Shown here piece after piece: positions 24,631 to 33,098 of a stretch of DNA of 38,742 bases. Within the stretch, counting starts at the first letter, position 1. Each line of letters begins with the position of its first letter. The notes beneath the pieces were generated by a model. The model did no database searches and was not told the origin of the DNA. It was given only the letters and a program-made list of their open reading frames with translations. Both the position numbers and the translations under genes were made by a program. The stretch is from a bacterium (GTDB lineage: Bacteria > Bacteroidota > Bacteroidia > Cytophagales > Cyclobacteriaceae): assembly GCA_024743255.1 (NCBI GenBank), contig JANSWY010000042.1:1-38742 (forward strand), in the 5' to 3' direction.

Positions 24631-27069
24631 ATGATTAAGAACTTTTTACTTACAGCATTAAGGAATCTCAAGAGGAATAGAATCTATGCATTGCTCAACA
24701 TCCTTGGTCTTGCTTTAGGGATAGGATGCTCACTAGTAATCTACAAAGTGATCACCTACGAATTGAGCTACGATAGATTTCAATCCAATTATGATGATAT
24801 CTACAGGGTTGTAAGAAAAAACACCTATCCAGACCGTGTTGATTATGGGCAAGGTTTACCTCATCCTTTCATGAGTGCTGTGAGGGATGAAATGGCGTTT
24901 TTCGATGAGGTCGTGACTATTGATTATGCATGGGGAGATCAGATTAACCGCATCGATAAAAATGGAAATCTATATAAGTACCAATTCGAAGAAGGTTTAA
25001 CATTTGCAGAACCACAAATCTTGAATGTGCTTGATCTTGCCATTGTAGCTGGTAACGCAGAACACACACTCAAGCAACCGAATCAGGTTGTCATGTCAAA
25101 ATCGGTTGTGAAGAAGATATTCGGAGTATCTGAAGGTTATGAGAAAATAGTGGGTCAAACAATTAATCTGGCTAATAAAAAGGATATTACAATAGGAGCA
25201 ATCATGGAAGATCCTCGTAAGAATACGGATTTTCCCTTTACTATGATCATGTCTTATGGTACTCAAAAAGACTACAATGATTACTTCTACGATGGAAAGG
25301 AATGGAACAGCTCAAGCGGATCAACACAAGGGTATGTGGTCCTGAAAGACAAATCTAAAATTCCGGCAATTAACACTGCTTTCCATGCGTTTGTGGAGAA
25401 GCATTGGAATAAAGAAGAAGCTTCAGAAACTGAATACTTTCTTCAACCATTATCAGATTTACACTACAATAATGAGTTCTTCAATTTCAGTAGTAGAGCA
25501 ATAAGTAAGGATTTACTCTTAGCATTGGGAGTGATTGGATTATTTTTAGTAATAACTGCCTGTATCAACTTTGTAAACCTAGCCACCGCACAGGCTGTAA
25601 AAAGATCTAAAGAAATTGGGATCAGAAAATCTATTGGTGTTACCCGACAACAACTAATTACTCAATTCCTGAGTGAAACATTTATGATAACCTTGGTTTC
25701 TGTGTTGATCGCTTTGGGGATAAGTGAGTTACTTCTGCAGAATTTAACACCAATATTAGGATATCAATTATCGCTTGATATCTGGGGACAACCACAAATA
25801 TTATTGTTCATTGCTTTGTTAATCATCTTTGTTACAATTCTATCAGGCTTTTATCCAGCAATATTGCTTTCAAGGATGGAAGCTGTTGTGGCTTTGAAAA
25901 ATAAAATTACAGCAACAAGACACGGAGGTGGACTATCATTAAGAAGAGCATTAGTGATAGCGCAGTTCACTATTTCACAAGCTTTGATTATTGGTACTTT
26001 GGTGGTAAGCGCTCAGATGGATTACTTCCTTTCCAAAGATCTTGGTTTTGAAACTGAAGCGATTGTTTCAGCCTACATTCCATCTAATGAAGAAGCAAAG
26101 GTGAGGAAGCTAAGAACACTCTTGGAAGAGTCTCCGGATGTGAAAGATGTGTCATTTTCTTTATCACTTCCAACTGGAAGCAGCAACTCGCATTCAAATT
26201 TCAATCACGCATTAACCAATAGTGAAAGAGACTATCACGGTAATTTCAAAGCAGTTGATGAGCACTACATGGATTTATTTGGTCTGGAACTTTTAGCTGG
26301 GAGGAACTTTAAGTCAACTGACAGCATGCAACTTGCAATCATTAGCAAGAAAGTTTTTGATCTCCTTAATCTTGAGACCTATGATGAAGCGATTGGAATG
26401 ACTTTAAAAACCGGTTTTAGATCAAACAAACAGATAATTGGTGTGATGGAGGATTTTCATTCGAAATCACTTAAAGAGGATATGGATTATGTTTTTCTCA
26501 TTTATGATCCGGAGCTATACTACGAAGTAAGTGTTAAAATGGCACTTGATAACAATGGTATTGCCAACACGAAATCGGTTCTCTCGCACTTTGAAAATTC
26601 CTTTAATGAGGTTTATCCTGAGTTCATCTTTGATAGCAATTTTTATGATGAAGAATTGGCAGAACGATATGAAACTGAGCAAAGAATATCATCCTTATTT
26701 CAAATTTTTTCCATGATTGCCATTTTTATTGGCTGTTTGGGCCTATATGGTCTTATTTCATTCATTGCTACACAAAGAATCAAGGAGATTGGGGTGAGGA
26801 AGGTTTTAGGAGCCACCGTTTGGAACATTGTCAATATGTTTTCAAAAGAACTGGTCTATCTTTTGATTATAGCTTTCATCATTTCAGCTCCGGTATCCTA
26901 CTATTTCTTAAATGAATGGTTAGATGCATTTAAGTATAGGATTGATATTGGAACTAGCTACTTCCTGGTTTCGATTATAGCCAGTTTGATAGTAGCCATC
27001 GTTACAGTTGGATACAAAACCTATTTTACTGCAACGATGAATCCTGCACTCTCACTTAAAGACGAGTAA
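24631..27069 (+). CDS. FtsX/MacB-type ABC transporter permease, orphan
   Basis: An 812-residue permease with the MacB-like layout duplicated: an N-terminal helix after MIKNFLLTALRNLKRNR, a large periplasmic domain (about 45-285), three helices (about 287-420, with the VKRSKEIGIRKSIGVTRQQL coupling motif), a fourth helix at about 435-455, a second periplasmic domain, and a final three-helix FtsX core with the repeated coupling motif RIKEIGVRKVLGATVWNIV. These duplicated orphan permeases are common in Bacteroidota and Acidobacteria. No ATPase or HlyD-type gene lies next to it, so it needs an ATPase in trans. Substrate unknown; stress or antimicrobial-peptide sensing and export are family precedents. 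Confidence 0.88.
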   Translation: MIKNFLLTALRNLKRNRIYALLNILGLALGIGCSLVIYKVITYELSYDRFQSNYDDIYRVVRKNTYPDRVDYGQGLPHPFMSAVRDEMAFFDEVVTIDYAWGDQINRIDKNGNLYKYQFEEGLTFAEPQILNVLDLAIVAGNAEHTLKQPNQVVMSKSVVKKIFGVSEGYEKIVGQTINLANKKDITIGAIMEDPRKNTDFPFTMIMSYGTQKDYNDYFYDGKEWNSSSGSTQGYVVLKDKSKIPAINTAFHAFVEKHWNKEEASETEYFLQPLSDLHYNNEFFNFSSRAISKDLLLALGVIGLFLVITACINFVNLATAQAVKRSKEIGIRKSIGVTRQQLITQFLSETFMITLVSVLIALGISELLLQNLTPILGYQLSLDIWGQPQILLFIALLIIFVTILSGFYPAILLSRMEAVVALKNKITATRHGGGLSLRRALVIAQFTISQALIIGTLVVSAQMDYFLSKDLGFETEAIVSAYIPSNEEAKVRKLRTLLEESPDVKDVSFSLSLPTGSSNSHSNFNHALTNSERDYHGNFKAVDEHYMDLFGLELLAGRNFKSTDSMQLAIISKKVFDLLNLETYDEAIGMTLKTGFRSNKQIIGVMEDFHSKSLKEDMDYVFLIYDPELYYEVSVKMALDNNGIANTKSVLSHFENSFNEVYPEFIFDSNFYDEELAERYETEQRISSLFQIFSMIAIFIGCLGLYGLISFIATQRIKEIGVRKVLGATVWNIVNMFSKELVYLLIIAFIISAPVSYYFLNEWLDAFKYRIDIGTSYFLVSIIASLIVAIVTVGYKTYFTATMNPALSLKDE

Positions 27070-27161
27070 ATTTCTTTCCGTTAATCACAATTAGCGATTG
27101 CTTTGCTTGAAATTTTATATTTTCGGGTTTTAATCCAAAAATAGATTTCAACAAAGATCAC

Positions 27162-28520
27162 ATGGACGTCAATAGAGAGAATTGGGGCAGTAAATTTGGT
27201 TTCATCATGGCAACCGCCGGGTTTGCTATAGGTATGGGAAATATTTGGAGATTTCCTTACATAGTAGGTGAAGGAGGAGGAGGAGCCTTTTTGCTGGTAT
27301 ATATCATACTTACACTTGTTATAGGAATCCCATTATTGACTACAGAAGTTGGACTTGGACGTAAATCACAACTTACTCCTATTGCAGGAATGAAAGCACT
27401 TGCTGGAGGAAAGAAATTCTGGCATTCAATTGGCTGGATTGAATCGATTGCAGCTTTAATCATTATGGGTTACTACTTGATGATCATTGCGTGGGTAGCG
27501 GTCTACTGTGTAGAATACATGACCGGTAAGTTTGCAGTTATGAGCCCAGAAGAAGTGAGCACTAATTTTGATGAGCTTGTTGGTAAACCCAAAATTGTAT
27601 TTGCTTATTCTCTTGGTATCTCAGTGATGCTATTTTTCATTGTTGGAAGGGGATTACAAAAGGGTGTTGAGCTAGTCTCAAAAATATTTATGCCATTGCT
27701 ACTCGTCTTTTTTATAATTCTGGCAATTTGGGCAAATACTTTGGAAGGATCCTTTGAAGGCTTAAGCTGGTACCTGACTCCTGACTTCTCAAAAATTAAT
27801 GGTGCAGTAATACTAGCGGCACTAGGTCAGGTTTTCTTTAGTATTGGAGTAGGATTAGCTGCTGGTTTTGTTTTCGGTGGTTATCTGAATAAAGAGAATA
27901 GTGATGTTCCAGGTAGTGTCATGATGGTTGTTGGGTTTGATACAGGAATTGCAATTATTGCTGGTTTACTAATATTTCCTGCTTTATTCGCATTCGGACT
28001 TGAACCAAACTCAGGTGCTGGATTACTATTTGTAACAATGGCTACTCTATTCACAAAAGTTCCTCTTGGGAATTTCCTGGGAACAGTATTTTTCTTCCTT
28101 GTCTTCATCGCTGGTCTTACATCTATAATCGGACTTGTAGAGGGTATTACAGCTACTTTGATGGATTCAAAGAAATGGTCCAGGTCTAAAGCTGTGTTAG
28201 TGACTTTGGTTGCTACTTTTATATTAAGTATCCCAAGTATTTTGTCATTTAGCTCATGGAGTCATATAAAGATTCTGGGCAAAGACCTTTTCAACTTTGC
28301 TGACTTTATTTCTGGTTCGATTATGTTACCATTAGGTGGTTTATTACTATCTCTTTTTGCAGCTTATGTTTGGGGATTCGATAAGTTCAAAGAAGAGATT
28401 AACCTGGGTGCTGGCAAGATAAAGGTGACAAACTTTTGGAAGCCATTCGTGTTGGTTATCATCCCGATTGTGATCTTTATTATCCTAATCAATGGTCTTG
28501 CAGGAGCAGCTCCTGGTTAG
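27162..28520 (+). CDS. Sodium-dependent NSS-family (LeuT-type) transporter
   Basis: A 452-residue inner-membrane Na+-coupled symporter of the SNF/NSS family, most bacterial members of which import amino acids. The diagnostic helix 1 is present: WGSKFGFIMATAGFAIGMGN then IWRFPY (residues 8-33), with the unwound GMGN segment that lines the Na+ and substrate sites, followed by GEGGGGAFLLVY. About eleven to twelve hydrophobic helices; the length is typical of bacterial members. Its stop codon overlaps that of the convergent truC gene by four bases. Substrate not predictable. Confidence 0.92.
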   Translation: MDVNRENWGSKFGFIMATAGFAIGMGNIWRFPYIVGEGGGGAFLLVYIILTLVIGIPLLTTEVGLGRKSQLTPIAGMKALAGGKKFWHSIGWIESIAALIIMGYYLMIIAWVAVYCVEYMTGKFAVMSPEEVSTNFDELVGKPKIVFAYSLGISVMLFFIVGRGLQKGVELVSKIFMPLLLVFFIILAIWANTLEGSFEGLSWYLTPDFSKINGAVILAALGQVFFSIGVGLAAGFVFGGYLNKENSDVPGSVMMVVGFDTGIAIIAGLLIFPALFAFGLEPNSGAGLLFVTMATLFTKVPLGNFLGTVFFFLVFIAGLTSIIGLVEGITATLMDSKKWSRSKAVLVTLVATFILSIPSILSFSSWSHIKILGKDLFNFADFISGSIMLPLGGLLLSLFAAYVWGFDKFKEEINLGAGKIKVTNFWKPFVLVIIPIVIFIILINGLAGAAPG

Positions 28521-29209
28521 AATTCAGCTTCTTGTATATCGAAGTATTTAAGGCAAGTCAGGAACCTTTCCGGTAGATCGGCCTTTATGGATATCTGTTC
28601 ATTATTTCTTGGGTGTTTAAACTCTAGACTTAATGCATGAAGCATCAGACCTTCACTACTTGTATAATCCGAAAATGCTTTATTCTGCTTAAGATCTCCA
28701 TGAGTTGTATCTCCTAATAAGTAGTTTCTTTCTTTAGCAAAATGCCTTCTTATTTGGTGCATTCTACCTGTCTCAGGAAATACTTTGACCAAAGAATATC
28801 TGGAGGTAGGAAATTTGGATGTTGAATAAGGAAGTTCAGCATGACCTAAAGTCTCATATCTCGTAACAGCCTCTTGAATATTACCATTTTCCTTTTTCAG
28901 GGGATGATCAATAACAGCAGATTTTTCACAAAACCCTCTTACAATAGCAATATATGTTTTCCTTATCAGGTGCTCATCAAATTGTTTTTTCAATAGGCTC
29001 GTAATCTCGGAATTTAACCCAAACAGCAAAACACCAGAAGTGGGTCGGTCAATACGATGGACAGGATTTACTTTTTGGCCAAGTTGATCTCGCAATTCCT
29101 GAACAGCAAAATTCTCTGTAACATCAGAAGCGATGGAAGTCCTATGTACCAACATTCCACTAAGCTTATCTACTGCAACAATCTCAGTATCCTGATATAG
29201 AATATTCAT
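28517..29209 (-). CDS. truC: tRNA pseudouridine synthase C (RluA family)
   Basis: A 230-residue pseudouridine synthase, closest by eye to E. coli TruC, which modifies U65 in tRNA. The catalytic aspartate is D54 in VHRIDRPTSGVLLFGL. Shared TruC-type stretches are the N-terminal ILYQDTEIVAVDKLSGMLVH, TSRYSLVKVFPETGRMHQIRRH and GDTTHGDLKQN. No N-terminal S4 domain is present, as in TruC and unlike RluD. Length agrees with TruC minus its C-terminal tail. TruC is preferred over other RluA paralogs because of the HGDLKQN element. Confidence 0.88.
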   Translation of the reverse strand: MNILYQDTEIVAVDKLSGMLVHRTSIASDVTENFAVQELRDQLGQKVNPVHRIDRPTSGVLLFGLNSEITSLLKKQFDEHLIRKTYIAIVRGFCEKSAVIDHPLKKENGNIQEAVTRYETLGHAELPYSTSKFPTSRYSLVKVFPETGRMHQIRRHFAKERNYLLGDTTHGDLKQNKAFSDYTSSEGLMLHALSLEFKHPRNNEQISIKADLPERFLTCLKYFDIQEAEF

Positions 29210-29235
29210 CCGGCAAAACTAATACTTCCAATGAC

Positions 29236-29274
29236 AGCTAAATAGCCAAAAGCTAAAAAGCCAAATAGCCATAA
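29236..29274. repeat. Degenerate 8-bp repeat (AGCTAAAW/AGCCAAAW), about five units
   Basis: Units read AGCTAAAT, AGCCAAA, AGCTAAAA, AGCCAAAT, AGCCATAA. They share unit and phase with the perfect array at 8981-9036, about 20 kb away. Located between truC and the MazG-like gene, in the region upstream of both. Confidence 0.7.
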
Positions 29275-29290
29275 TCCAAAAATTGTTAAT

Positions 29291-29298
29291 TAGCTTTG
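29291..29298 (+). promoter_or_regulatory. Candidate -7 element (TAGCTTTG) for the MazG-like gene
   Basis: Exact TAnnTTTG match 41 bases before the ATG at 29340, just after the degenerate 8-bp repeat. No clear -33 TTG at the normal spacing; the repeat would occupy that position. Confidence 0.4.
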
Positions 29299-29339
29299 GC
29301 TGCTGAAAATTATTAAACCCCGAATTACAAAGGACATCT

Positions 29340-29804
29340 ATGAAGAAAATTGATCCATTGAACCAGGTAGCTGAATTTCACAGAACTTTTAAGCACCCAA
29401 TTCTTGACGAACCAACCATCCCATCAAAAGAAAGATGTGAATTGAGAGTTTCACTTATTGCGGAAGAATTAAAGGAATTACAGGAAGCTATTGCAGATAA
29501 AGATATCGTTGAGATCGCTGATGCATTGTGTGATATTCAATACGTCCTTTCTGGAGCTGTTCTGGAATTTGGACTAGGGGATAAGTTTGCTGATCTCTTC
29601 AATGAAGTTCAAAGATCAAACATGAGCAAAGCCTGCAAGACAAAAGAAGAGGCAGAAGCTACTGTGAAGCATTACAAGGAGAATAAGGATACTGACAGCT
29701 ACTATGTAGAGCAAGATGGTTTATATCTTGTTTACAGAAACGGTGATAACAAGACTTTAAAGTCGATCAATTACAGCCCTGCTGATTTAAAATCGATGCT
29801 ATAA
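29340..29804 (+). CDS. MazG-like nucleotide pyrophosphohydrolase
   Basis: A 154-residue all-alpha NTP pyrophosphatase-like protein (MazG/PRA-PH superfamily) expected to cleave a nucleoside triphosphate to monophosphate and pyrophosphate. Metal-binding motifs: EELKELQEA (about 37-45) and EIADALCDIQYVLSG (about 57-71), i.e. the Glu-rich helix followed by the E-x-x-D helix. A C-terminal segment of about 45 residues (YYVEQDGLYLVYRNGDNKTLKS) extends past the core and is usual in Bacteroidota relatives. House-cleaning of modified nucleotides is inferred; the substrate is unknown. It ends at the long shared hairpin. Confidence 0.82.
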   Translation: MKKIDPLNQVAEFHRTFKHPILDEPTIPSKERCELRVSLIAEELKELQEAIADKDIVEIADALCDIQYVLSGAVLEFGLGDKFADLFNEVQRSNMSKACKTKEEAEATVKHYKENKDTDSYYVEQDGLYLVYRNGDNKTLKSINYSPADLKSML

Positions 29805-29807
29805 AAA

Positions 29808-29849
29808 AAGAAAGTCATTTCGGGTCGCCTAATCCGAAATGACTTTCTT
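29808..29849. terminator. Long bidirectional hairpin between convergent genes
   Basis: A perfect 16-bp stem (AAGAAAGTCATTTCGG with its complement) and a ten-base loop, three bases after the MazG-like stop. The flanking A-run (29803-29809) gives a U-tract on the - strand, so it mainly terminates the convergent acidic-protein gene but can serve both. Confidence 0.85.
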
Positions 29850-29871
29850 CTTAATTTATCACAATTTAACC

Positions 29872-30354
29872 TTAGTCTATCCTGACAAGATAGACGTTTT
29901 GGTCGTCTAAGTCTCCATCCCAATCTTCATCAAATGCAACCAGAACATCGTCAACCATCAACCAAATATTATCATCATCTGAATTAAAGCTATCAGTATC
30001 TTCAATAACTAAAGCTCCATCTTTATTAATAAACCATTCAGTGTATTCAACTTCTCTTTCGCCAAATGCTTCCACAGTAACTTTTAGTTCGTTGTTTGGC
30101 TTAAATTCAAAGTAAATATCAATGCCATCAATAATGCCATCTACCATACCCGCTACAGATTTAATAATGATTCTTTCCAAAGCTGAGTCCGCATCATCGA
30201 TCTCATCTTCCAGTTCGTCCTCAATATCAATTTTAAGCTGCCAGGTTTTTCCTTCAACGTCTTTGCGAGTGACTTTATCCTGAGCCATCAAGGTGGTAGA
30301 CATAAAGCCTAAAACCATCATTAGTGTAATAGATTGTAGTAATTTCCTTTTCAT
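29872..30354 (-). CDS. Acidic secreted protein of unknown function
   Basis: A 160-residue exported protein with a signal peptide (hydrophobic core SITLMMVLGFMSTTLM, cleavage after MAQ, near residue 25). The mature chain is very acidic, with clusters such as EDELEDEIDDAD and DEDWDGDLDDQN, and alternating strands (IYFEFKPNNELKVTVEAF, WLMVDDVLVAF) that recall lipocalin-like small secreted domains of Bacteroidota. Asp-rich loops may bind Ca2+. No family recognised with confidence; single-gene unit. Confidence 0.6.
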   Translation of the reverse strand: MKRKLLQSITLMMVLGFMSTTLMAQDKVTRKDVEGKTWQLKIDIEDELEDEIDDADSALERIIIKSVAGMVDGIIDGIDIYFEFKPNNELKVTVEAFGEREVEYTEWFINKDGALVIEDTDSFNSDDDNIWLMVDDVLVAFDEDWDGDLDDQNVYLVRID

Positions 30355-30537
30355 TGTGTCGAGTTTTATGAGTATTTTGTATTACAAGGTACTAATCTAT
30401 AGTATATACTGACTTTTTTGAAATAGGTTACAACTAAGAATCAAATATTTTCGCAAGTCTTTCGTCATTGAATCAAAATCTGGGGGTAATATTTTAAAGT
30501 ATTGGGTTAACTTTACGCCTCCAAAAGTTAAAACAGC

Positions 30538-31869
30538 ATGTTTGATAATTTAAGTGTAAAGTTAGACAGAGCGTTCAAGACGCTTAAAGGGCAAGGAAAG
30601 ATCACAGAAATCAATGTGGCGGCTACCGTAAAGGAAATACGCAGAGCTTTAATTGATGCTGATGTTAACTACAAAGTTGCGAAGGAAGTAACCGATAAAA
30701 TCAAGGATGAAGCCCTAGGTCAGGATGTATTGATCGCGGTTTCACCTGGGCAGTTGCTAACTAAGATCGTTGCTGAAGAGCTTACAAGTTTAATGGGAGG
30801 TACTCACGAGGAAATGAACCTGAAGGGTGATCCTAATATTATCTTGATAAGTGGTCTTCAAGGTTCTGGTAAAACAACTTTTACAGGAAAGCTTGGTGCT
30901 CTCTTAAAGAAACAAGGTAGAACAGTGCTTCTTGCTGCTTGTGACATATACAGACCAGCTGCGATTGATCAGTTGAAAGTTCTTGGTGAGCAGATAGGAG
31001 TAGAGGTTTACGCCGAGCCTGAGAATAAGGATGCGGTAGCCATTGCTAAGAAAGCGATCAAGTACGCTAAAGATAACGGCAAGAAAACTATCATTATAGA
31101 TACAGCAGGTCGCTTAGCTGTTGATGAGCAAATGATGAATGAGATTGAAGAACTGAAAAAATCAGTGAAGCCTTCTGAGACATTATTTGTAGTTGACTCT
31201 ATGACTGGTCAGGATGCAGTGAATACTGCTAAGACCTTTAATGACCGTCTTGATTTTGACGGGGTAGTATTAACCAAGTTAGATGGTGATACTCGTGGTG
31301 GAGCAGCACTTACGGTTAGGACTGTAGTTGAGAAGCCAATTAAGTATATCAGTACAGGTGAGAAAATGGACGCAATTGACGTCTTCCACCCTGATAGAAT
31401 GGCGAAGAGAATCCTTGGGATGGGTGACGTGCTTACACTTGTTGAGAAAGCGCAGCAAACATTTGATCAGGAGGAAGCTCAGCGACTTAATAAGAAGATT
31501 AGAAAGAACCAGTTTGGCTTTGACGATTTCTTATCTCAAATGGAGCAGATCCGTAAAATGGGTAACATCAAAGACCTAATGGGGATGATTCCTGGAATGG
31601 GAAAAATGATGAAAAATGTCGATATAGACGATGATTCATTTAAGCCAATAGAGGCAATCATTAAGTCAATGACCCCAACGGAAAGATCTAACCCAGATCT
31701 TATAAACGGAAGTAGAAGAAACAGAATTGCAAAGGGTAGTGGAACTTCTATCCAGCAAGTTAATCAGCTCTTAAAGCAGTTTAATGAAATGCGTAAGATG
31801 ATGAAAACCATGAACAAAATGGGAGGAGCTAAGAGAGCACTTTCCAATATGAATATGTTCGGTAAGTAA
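30538..31869 (+). CDS. ffh: Signal recognition particle protein Ffh
   Basis: A 443-residue SRP GTPase that binds signal sequences of nascent membrane proteins and, with SRP RNA, delivers ribosomes to FtsY. N domain (1-about 95), G domain with G1 GLQGSGKTT (106-114), DTAGR (188-192) and TKLDGD (246-251), and a Met-rich M domain (about 326-440) including MGNIKDLMGMIPGMGKMMKN that carries the signal-sequence groove and RNA-binding helix (GSRRNRIAKGSG). Full length. A TAACTTTA element about 22 bases before the ATG resembles the Bacteroidota -7 box. Monocistronic, ended by a strong terminator. The 4.5S RNA gene is not in this window. Confidence 0.97.
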   Translation: MFDNLSVKLDRAFKTLKGQGKITEINVAATVKEIRRALIDADVNYKVAKEVTDKIKDEALGQDVLIAVSPGQLLTKIVAEELTSLMGGTHEEMNLKGDPNIILISGLQGSGKTTFTGKLGALLKKQGRTVLLAACDIYRPAAIDQLKVLGEQIGVEVYAEPENKDAVAIAKKAIKYAKDNGKKTIIIDTAGRLAVDEQMMNEIEELKKSVKPSETLFVVDSMTGQDAVNTAKTFNDRLDFDGVVLTKLDGDTRGGAALTVRTVVEKPIKYISTGEKMDAIDVFHPDRMAKRILGMGDVLTLVEKAQQTFDQEEAQRLNKKIRKNQFGFDDFLSQMEQIRKMGNIKDLMGMIPGMGKMMKNVDIDDDSFKPIEAIIKSMTPTERSNPDLINGSRRNRIAKGSGTSIQQVNQLLKQFNEMRKMMKTMNKMGGAKRALSNMNMFGK

Positions 31870-31890
31870 TCTTAGAAGAAATAACTAAAA

Positions 31891-31918
31891 AGGCGTTGTG
31901 AGAGCAACGCCTTTTTTT
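31891..31918 (+). terminator. Rho-independent terminator after ffh
   Basis: Stem AGGCGTTG/CAACGCCT with a six-base loop, extended by flanking A/T pairs and followed by seven T residues. Confidence 0.9.
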
Positions 31919-31926
31919 GTCCAAAT

Positions 31927-31955
31927 AAAAACCCTCTTAACATAGTCAAGAGGGC
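31927..31955 (-). terminator. Rho-independent terminator after pdhB (minus strand)
   Basis: Stem CCCTCTT/AAGAGGG (31932-31938 with 31948-31954) and a nine-base loop; on the minus strand it is followed by a U-run from the AAAAA at 31927-31931. It lies just beyond the pdhB stop and back-to-back with the ffh terminator. Confidence 0.75.
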
Positions 31956-31977
31956 TTCAAATACAGGATTAAATATC

Positions 31978-32955
31978 TTATCTGTACATAACTGCTTTCA
32001 CAGCATCTATTGTTCTTTTCACGTTTGGTAGAATCTCTTCAATAAGTGTAGGCGCATAAGGAAGAGGAACATCTCTACTAGTAACTCTGATAACAGGAGC
32101 ATCTAGATAATCAAATGCATTAAATTGGATTTGGTGAGATAACTCCGCTGAAATTGAAGCTAATGGCCAAGCTTCCTCAACAATTACCAATCTGTTAGTT
32201 TTCTTCACTGAAGCAATGATTGTCTCATAATCAATTGGTCTAACTGATCTCAAATCAATTACTTCTGCATCTATTCCTTCTTTACCCAATTCGATTGCAG
32301 CCTGATCAGCTACTTTCATCATTTTACCAAAAGAAATGATTGTAACATCATTACCGGACTTGGTAACATTTGCCTGTCCAATTGGAATAGTGTATTCTTC
32401 CTCAGGAACTTCACCCTTATCTCCATACATCAATTCTGACTCCATGAAAATAGTTGGGTCATTATCTCTGATAGAAGTTTTAAGAAGTCCTTTTGCATCA
32501 TATGGATTTGATGGCACAACAACTTTTAACCCTGGAGTATTCGCATACCAGTTTTCAAAGTTTTGAGAGTGCTGAGAACTTAGTTGTCCAGCATTACCAG
32601 TTGGTCCTCTAAATACGATTGGAACATTAAATTGTCCACCAGACATAGACATCATTTTAGCAGCGCCATTGATCACCTGGTCAATAGCAACCAAAGAGAA
32701 GTTGAATGTCATGAATTCAATGATTGGTCTAAGTCCGTTCATTGCTGAACCTACACCGATACCTGCAAAACCAAGTTCCGCAATTGGAGTATCGATCACC
32801 CTTTTCGGACCAAATTCATCCAGCATGCCTTGGCTAACTTTGTAAGCACCATTGTATTCGGCTACTTCTTCACCCATTAAGTAGACACTTTCATCGCGTC
32901 TCATTTCTTCGCTCATTGCCTCGCCCAAGGCTTCTCTGAATTGAATTACTCTCAT
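31978..32955 (-). CDS. pdhB: Pyruvate dehydrogenase E1 component, beta subunit
   Basis: A 325-residue transketolase-like subunit of the heterotetrameric (alpha2beta2) E1 enzyme, which decarboxylates pyruvate with thiamine diphosphate for acetyl-CoA formation. The stretch GEEVAEYNGAYKVSQG (28-43) contains the glutamate that activates the cofactor, and IDTPIAELGFAGIGVGSA (54-71) is the usual dimer-interface loop. Length is normal. The alpha subunit and E2 genes are not adjacent, a split arrangement frequent in Bacteroidota. A branched-chain keto-acid E1 beta is the alternative; similarity by eye favours PDH. Confidence 0.9.
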   Translation of the reverse strand: MRVIQFREALGEAMSEEMRRDESVYLMGEEVAEYNGAYKVSQGMLDEFGPKRVIDTPIAELGFAGIGVGSAMNGLRPIIEFMTFNFSLVAIDQVINGAAKMMSMSGGQFNVPIVFRGPTGNAGQLSSQHSQNFENWYANTPGLKVVVPSNPYDAKGLLKTSIRDNDPTIFMESELMYGDKGEVPEEEYTIPIGQANVTKSGNDVTIISFGKMMKVADQAAIELGKEGIDAEVIDLRSVRPIDYETIIASVKKTNRLVIVEEAWPLASISAELSHQIQFNAFDYLDAPVIRVTSRDVPLPYAPTLIEEILPNVKRTIDAVKAVMYR

Positions 32956-33043
32956 TGAATGTGATGTTTTTAATGTGGTGCTAAATTAAGAATGGAAGGG
33001 CATTATTAAAAATTTTTCAAACACCCTTTTCTGTAAAGAATGC

Positions 33044-33072
33044 AAAAAAAAAGCCCCACGGCTGTGGGGCTT
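33044..33072 (-). terminator. Rho-independent terminator for the OmpA-like/TPR lipoprotein gene
   Basis: Stem AAGCCCCAC/GTGGGGCTT (33051-33059 with 33064-33072), loop GGCT, and on the minus strand a U-run from A33044-A33050. It lies 27 bases beyond the stop codon. Confidence 0.88.
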
Positions 33073-33098
33073 CTATTAAATAATGTTATTTATTCAAA

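Noticed and set aside
29700-29804. C-terminal extension of the MazG-like protein as a novel domain
   Set aside because: I recognise the same tail in ordinary Bacteroidota relatives, so it is not unusual.
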